A DNA stretch of 64,000 nucleotides, taken from the NCBI GenBank assembly GCA_950097015.1, contig CATNEN010000007.1, positions 310,001 through 374,000 on the forward strand, in the 5' to 3' direction. This document shows positions 60,395-64,000 of this stretch, in pieces. How positions within the stretch are numbered: the stretch's first letter is position 1; each line of letters opens with the position of its first letter. The translations under genes were made by a program, and so were the position numbers. The notes beneath the pieces are model-generated. The model was not told the DNA's origin. It searched no databases and saw only the letters and a list, made by a program, of their open reading frames with translations. Origin of the DNA: Macrostomum hystrix (lineage: Eukaryota > Platyhelminthes > Macrostomidae).

Positions 60395-61200
60395 CTGAAA
60401 ATTAGTAAAAATAATCTAGATGGCTATGTAAGGTAAATTTATTTCAAATCTGTCTACTTGCTTATTAGAAGGCCTCTTATTCAAATATGATTAATATGCT
60501 TGAACTAGTTAATAAAATAATAGGCATCATTATTGTTACTAATAATATACATCAAGTGCTATAAACAAAGAAGCTACCAGTTAATAGTACAAAGCAAACT
60601 TCAGTTTCAGATCTTAAAAACAAGTTAACAAAAGAAAAAGGACTTAAATATTACATAATGACACAGGGCCACTTCCATGATGAGTGATTTATTAAGCTCT
60701 TAAAGTATATCTACTTAAAAAAGCTAAGCTCAAAAAAGCTTTAATTCTAACGCTAATATTTGGAACTAGGTCTAGTTTTACTTTTAATATGTAAAATATA
60801 TATTATAGGCCTAAGGCAAGGACAACATTTTTATATAAATTAGCAAAATATGAGGCAACCAATTAATATGAGCAACAGTAATTCTTAAATTAAATGAAAT
60901 AATGTAGCTACACCCTAGCTAAGCTTAGGCCCTGCTAACTCTGTTACTAGGCTTTTTTATAACTTAATTTAACTTATTGGCCTATATATGCCAATAATTA
61001 AACAAATGAATCACACCTTAGCTAGGCCCTACTAGAATAAAAGAATAAAATTATAGACCTATGTATAGCCCAATGTCATGTCTAAGAAAAGCTTTTAATC
61101 CAACTATGCTAGTGTCGGCTTTAATTAGGCCTAGATAGGCCTACTACATAGGCCCACAATGTTAGCAACATCAAGTAAGCCCTATATAAACCGCTAAAGC
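60395..61200. promoter_or_regulatory. Shared upstream region of divergent citrin and lectin genes
   Basis: About 1.4 kb separate the citrin start (minus) and the lectin start (plus). It is AT-rich and contains several TAGGCCTA-type motifs between 60805 and 61160. No gene is visible. Confidence 0.4.
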
Positions 61201-61223
61201 TCACTTTCTATTTAGGCAGTTGT

Positions 61224-61346
61224 TATTTGTCCAGTTAACTGGACAAATAGCCGTTTGATTATTTGTCTGGTTAACCGGACAAATAGCCGTTTGACTATTT
61301 GTCTGGTTAACTGGACAAATAGCCGTTTGATTATTTGTCCGGTTAA
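61224..61346. repeat. Tandem array of palindromes, 36-bp period
   Basis: Three and a half units: palindromes of 26 bp at 61224-61249 (perfect), 61260-61285 and 61296-61321 (T/C changes in the arms), and a half copy from 61332. They are joined by the 10-bp spacer GCCGTTTGAT or GCCGTTTGAC. The arms are TATTTGTC(C/T)(A/G)GTT around a TT|AA centre. Confidence 0.9.
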
Positions 61347-61769
61347 ATTAAAACCAAAACTTTAAGTTTTCGGTGTTGACTATATCTCCTGCATCTTGTT
61401 ATACTGAGTAAATTTGACATTTTAAAAGCCTTAAGTTTTGAAGGGAATCAGATTCAAGGACCACTGTAGTTGTATAACTATTTATTTATTAATTAAATAT
61501 TTATTTACAATCTACTATTTATTAAATAAATAAATAAGTATATTAAGAGGCAATATATTAAGATATATTATATATATAAACGAAGACATAGTTGTTCCTT
61601 GATCCAGGCATTGGTCTGTCGGCAACCTAAAATTATATATAGACAAGCGTACAGTTTTATCAGCCCCGATCGTGTGTCAAAGCGCAACTGTAGCTGTATA
61701 AATCTTGGGCCCCGTTATCGTTATTCACCAACAACTATTCTAAAGATTAGACTCATTTGCCGAAAAGCC

Positions 61770-62476
61770 ATGCTCAAGATAATCTTGCTGAGCTGTCTAT
61801 TGCTAGCAGAGGCCAGCTATGGCCAGCACCATCATCATCACCATCATCAGCATCAGAGGACGCAGTATTTCTGTGACGATCCAGTCGCTGCGACGACTGT
61901 GTCTGGACAAAGCGACTTCGTGTTGACAACAAGAACCCGATCTAACGCTATGAGCTACTCAAGTAGTCTCAGGTGCGAGTTTAACGCCATCTCCGACACG
62001 TCGGCCTTTCTAGTCGAGATCGAGTCGTTCAGCGTGAGCACAGGTGTACTCACCGTCAGCTCAGACGGCAAGGTACTGTTCCATGGATCCAGCCTGCGAA
62101 AGTTTGAGTCCAGTCTGGTAACGCCCTCTAAATCGCTGAAGGTCCGCTTCGACGCCAACGGCGACCCGTCGCTCAGTTCCGGTGTCACTCTGCGAGTTCG
62201 CAGCTTCGGCTCCGACGGCTGCCCGCCCGGCTGGACGAGTTTCAACGGATCCTGCTACGGCACCAGCCGCACCAGCGGCTTCCTGGACTTCGGCGGTGCT
62301 CAGAGGGCCTGCAACAGCCTGCGGGCCAACCTCATGCAGCGGCCACCTGGCTACAATGGCAGCATCAGGGCTCTAGTTCGCAGCCTGCCATTCACCTGGA
62401 CTTTCTCTTGGGCGGGACTGACGGATTTGGAGAGTCGCTTCTCGCCAAAGTGGATGGACGGCCGATCTGAGGACAG
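61770..62476 (+). CDS. Secreted CUB-like plus C-type-lectin protein, first exon
   Basis: I start at ATG 61770 because it opens a good signal peptide (MLKIILLSCLLLAEASYG); the frame is open upstream without protein-like content. A His-rich run follows (about residues 20-30). Residues of about 35-150 resemble a CUB domain (YFCDDP, SLRCEFNA, LRVRSFGS). A C-type lectin fold then begins: GCPPGWTSFNGSCYG, AQRACNSLRANLM, FSWAGLTDLE and KWMDGR. The second half of the lectin fold, including the usual WND-type ligand loop and last cysteines, is missing. The exon probably ends at AG|GCAAGT (GC donor at 62477-62478) with the rest beyond the window. In-frame TAA follows at 62487 if unspliced. Ligand unknown. 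Confidence 0.75.
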
Positions 62477-62494
62477 GCAAGTTTTTTAAAACGG

Positions 62495-62800
62495 TCTATC
62501 GCGTTTGCCTCTCGCACCAAAGTCCCTGAGACATTTTTTTGTGGCGCAGCCTCAGATATTAAGGGCTTGTAGTAAAATTTACGCCCCTACGGGCCAACCT
62601 CGAAGGCACAGTGGCTATGAGAAAGTCAGGGTAGATGCACACACCTGTGTGAGCGTGTGTCTGCGTACAGTATCTGTGAGTGTGTGCTCAGGAGTCAGCG
62701 GAATGGGCAGAATTGCCTCCTCGCTGGCTGCGGGTCTGGTGTCACCAAATGATGTTCCATTGCCCGCAGCCCTCCTGTAATCATCATTATTATTACAGGC
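62495..62800 (+). mobile_element. tRNA-derived SINE, family 1, third copy
   Basis: It starts in the tRNA-like head (GTTTGCCTCTCGCACCAAAG) and shares the conserved body block (for example GGCAGAATTGCCTCCTCG near 62706) and an ATT-rich tail with the copies at 33240-33606 and 43660-43920. It lies just after the lectin exon, in its presumed intron. Confidence 0.75.
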
Positions 62801-63034
62801 CTGTAAATTATTTGTAATGAAGAAATATATACTTGCGGCATTAAATAAAAAAATGTTGCAAAAGCATAATAAAATAATATTTGTTTAAATATGGTAGTAC
62901 TAGCTTTTTTTGCCCGTTGTTTTTGGGGCAGAAATTTAAAGCAAAGCAGTAAGCAATTCACGTCTCTGTATTAACTTTATAGTGAAGGTCACCATTTATT
63001 TATTTACTGCATGAATGAAAAGTGAAGAGTTTGT

Positions 63035-64000
63035 TTAAGGGCGTACTGGCTCTGACAGCCAGTCAACGTCAGCATATCGAACCATCAGGTTCGGGTAAAC
63101 TTTTGCCTTGAGCTCCTGCACTGACTGCACAATGGTTCCGATTGTAGCGATCGATGACTGCCCATTCTCTGTGCTAATCTCCAGCAGACCATTGCCGATT
63201 CGCAATAGATTGGCAGAGAACTCATGAGCTGTTTCGTCTCCTTGAATTGTAGCTCTCATGTTTGTTCGTAGGTGCAACTTCACAACCGATGGCCACAGGT
63301 GAGATGATTTTAGGAAAGCATTAATCTCATCAGCAGGAGTGCCTCGCGGAATCACAGGCAGCGTCTGTCTAAAGTCTCCAGACAGCAGCAGAGTGACACC
63401 ACCCATCAGTTGATTGCTATTGCGCAGGTCTTTCAAAGTTAAGTTGAGTGCTTCAAATGCCAGTTTGTGGGACATGGTACACTCATCCCAGACGATAAGC
63501 TTGCAAGCCTGAAGCACTCTGGCAGTGCCTGTGTTTTTCTTGATGTTGCACAGCGGATTCTCCGCTCAAGACAGATCAAGCGGCAACTTCAGTGCTGAGT
63601 GGGCAGTGCGACCGCCTGGCAGCAAGGTGGCTGTAATTCCAGAGGAAGCTGCAGCAATGGCAACGTCGCCTCGTTGCCTGACCTTTGCCAGAAGGAGGTT
63701 GATTAGAAATTTTTTTCCTGTGCCACCTGGAGCATCAAGAAAAACCATGCCACCAACGTTGTTGTTGACTCTGCGCAATAGCTCGCGGTACGCCTCTAGC
63801 TGCTCAGGCATGAGTCGGGGCTCATTCTCCTCTATGAACTGTCCCAGCTGCTCCTGGTCATCCAGCTCTTCCAGCAGTCCCAGTCGCTGACATGCTTCAT
63901 GAAAAGTTTGGCAGGTATGGCCTTCCACCGTTCTAATGTGTCTAAATGACGTCGGACCAATCACGGTGTGTAGCAGGTAGTAGCATTCACTGTGGTTTGG
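63035..64000 (-). pseudogene. Helitron helicase C-terminal region, decayed, runs off right edge
   Basis: The minus-strand frame enters from beyond 64000 and encodes a PIF1-like helicase of the Helitron type. Seen in order: TFHEACQRLGLL, FLDAPGGTGKKFLINLLLAK (Walker A), AAASSGITATLLPGGRTAHS, then CKLIVWDECTMSHK (Walker B), LLLSGDFRQTLPVIPRG and LRTNMRA. An in-frame TGA at 63566-63568 interrupts it. The Walker A threonine is replaced by lysine (GTGKK instead of GTGKT), which should abolish ATP binding. The frame ends early at 63035, before the last helicase motifs. It is therefore an inactive copy. Confidence 0.88.

Overview
The window is nuclear DNA from an animal. It has spliced genes with GT-AG introns, metazoan gene families (an RNF213-type giant AAA+ ligase, an SLC16-like transporter, mitochondrial NAD(P) transhydrogenase, a citrin/aralar carrier and a C-type lectin), LINEs, tRNA-derived SINEs, and Merlin, CACTA-like and Helitron DNA elements. 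The transposon set and possible 3' splice sites just upstream of several start codons would fit a lophotrochozoan, perhaps a free-living flatworm, but I cannot fix the species.

Layout. At 1-17831 (minus) lies an RNF213-like gene, seven exons visible and running off the left edge. It carries a 30-bp coding minisatellite near the N-terminus and two compensating frameshifts just after the second AAA module. Its 3.8-kb first intron holds a dead Merlin (ISXO2-type) transposon on the opposite strand, which was itself split by a 633-bp non-autonomous element with a 10-bp target duplication. At 18480-25640 is a LINE remnant on the minus strand, split by a 5.5-kb CACTA-like transposon. That transposon encodes a transposase and a spliced DUF4806-type protein. 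At 26033-36529 (minus) is a six-exon SLC16-like transporter of 604 aa. At 40559-48284 (minus) is a complete ten-exon mitochondrial NAD(P) transhydrogenase of 1070 aa. At 52117-60358 (minus) is a ten-exon citrin/aralar of 686 aa. At 61770 onward (plus) is the first coding exon of a secreted CUB-like/C-type-lectin protein with a GC donor. At 63035-64000 (minus) is the decayed helicase end of a Helitron. I joined all exons by hand from splice signals, and reading phases agree at every junction used.

The most striking feature is the tandem repeats. Almost every intron of the transporter and transhydrogenase, and several of citrin, carries its own minisatellite with a private unit of 14-43 bp. Many of these arrays begin within about 40 nt of the 5' splice site, and one triplicates the splice site itself. 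Most long open frames inside these arrays are artefacts of repetition.

Functionally, the transhydrogenase (NADPH supply in the inner mitochondrial membrane) and citrin (aspartate/glutamate exchange) are mitochondrial redox genes and neighbours on one strand, and the SLC16-like protein is probably a plasma-membrane transporter. There is no sign of an operon; each gene has its own intergenic space. I found no previously unknown multi-gene system. The best candidates for something new are the splice-site-proximal minisatellites, the nested transposons, the unclassified 10-bp-TSD element, and a short array of palindromes between the divergent citrin and lectin genes.
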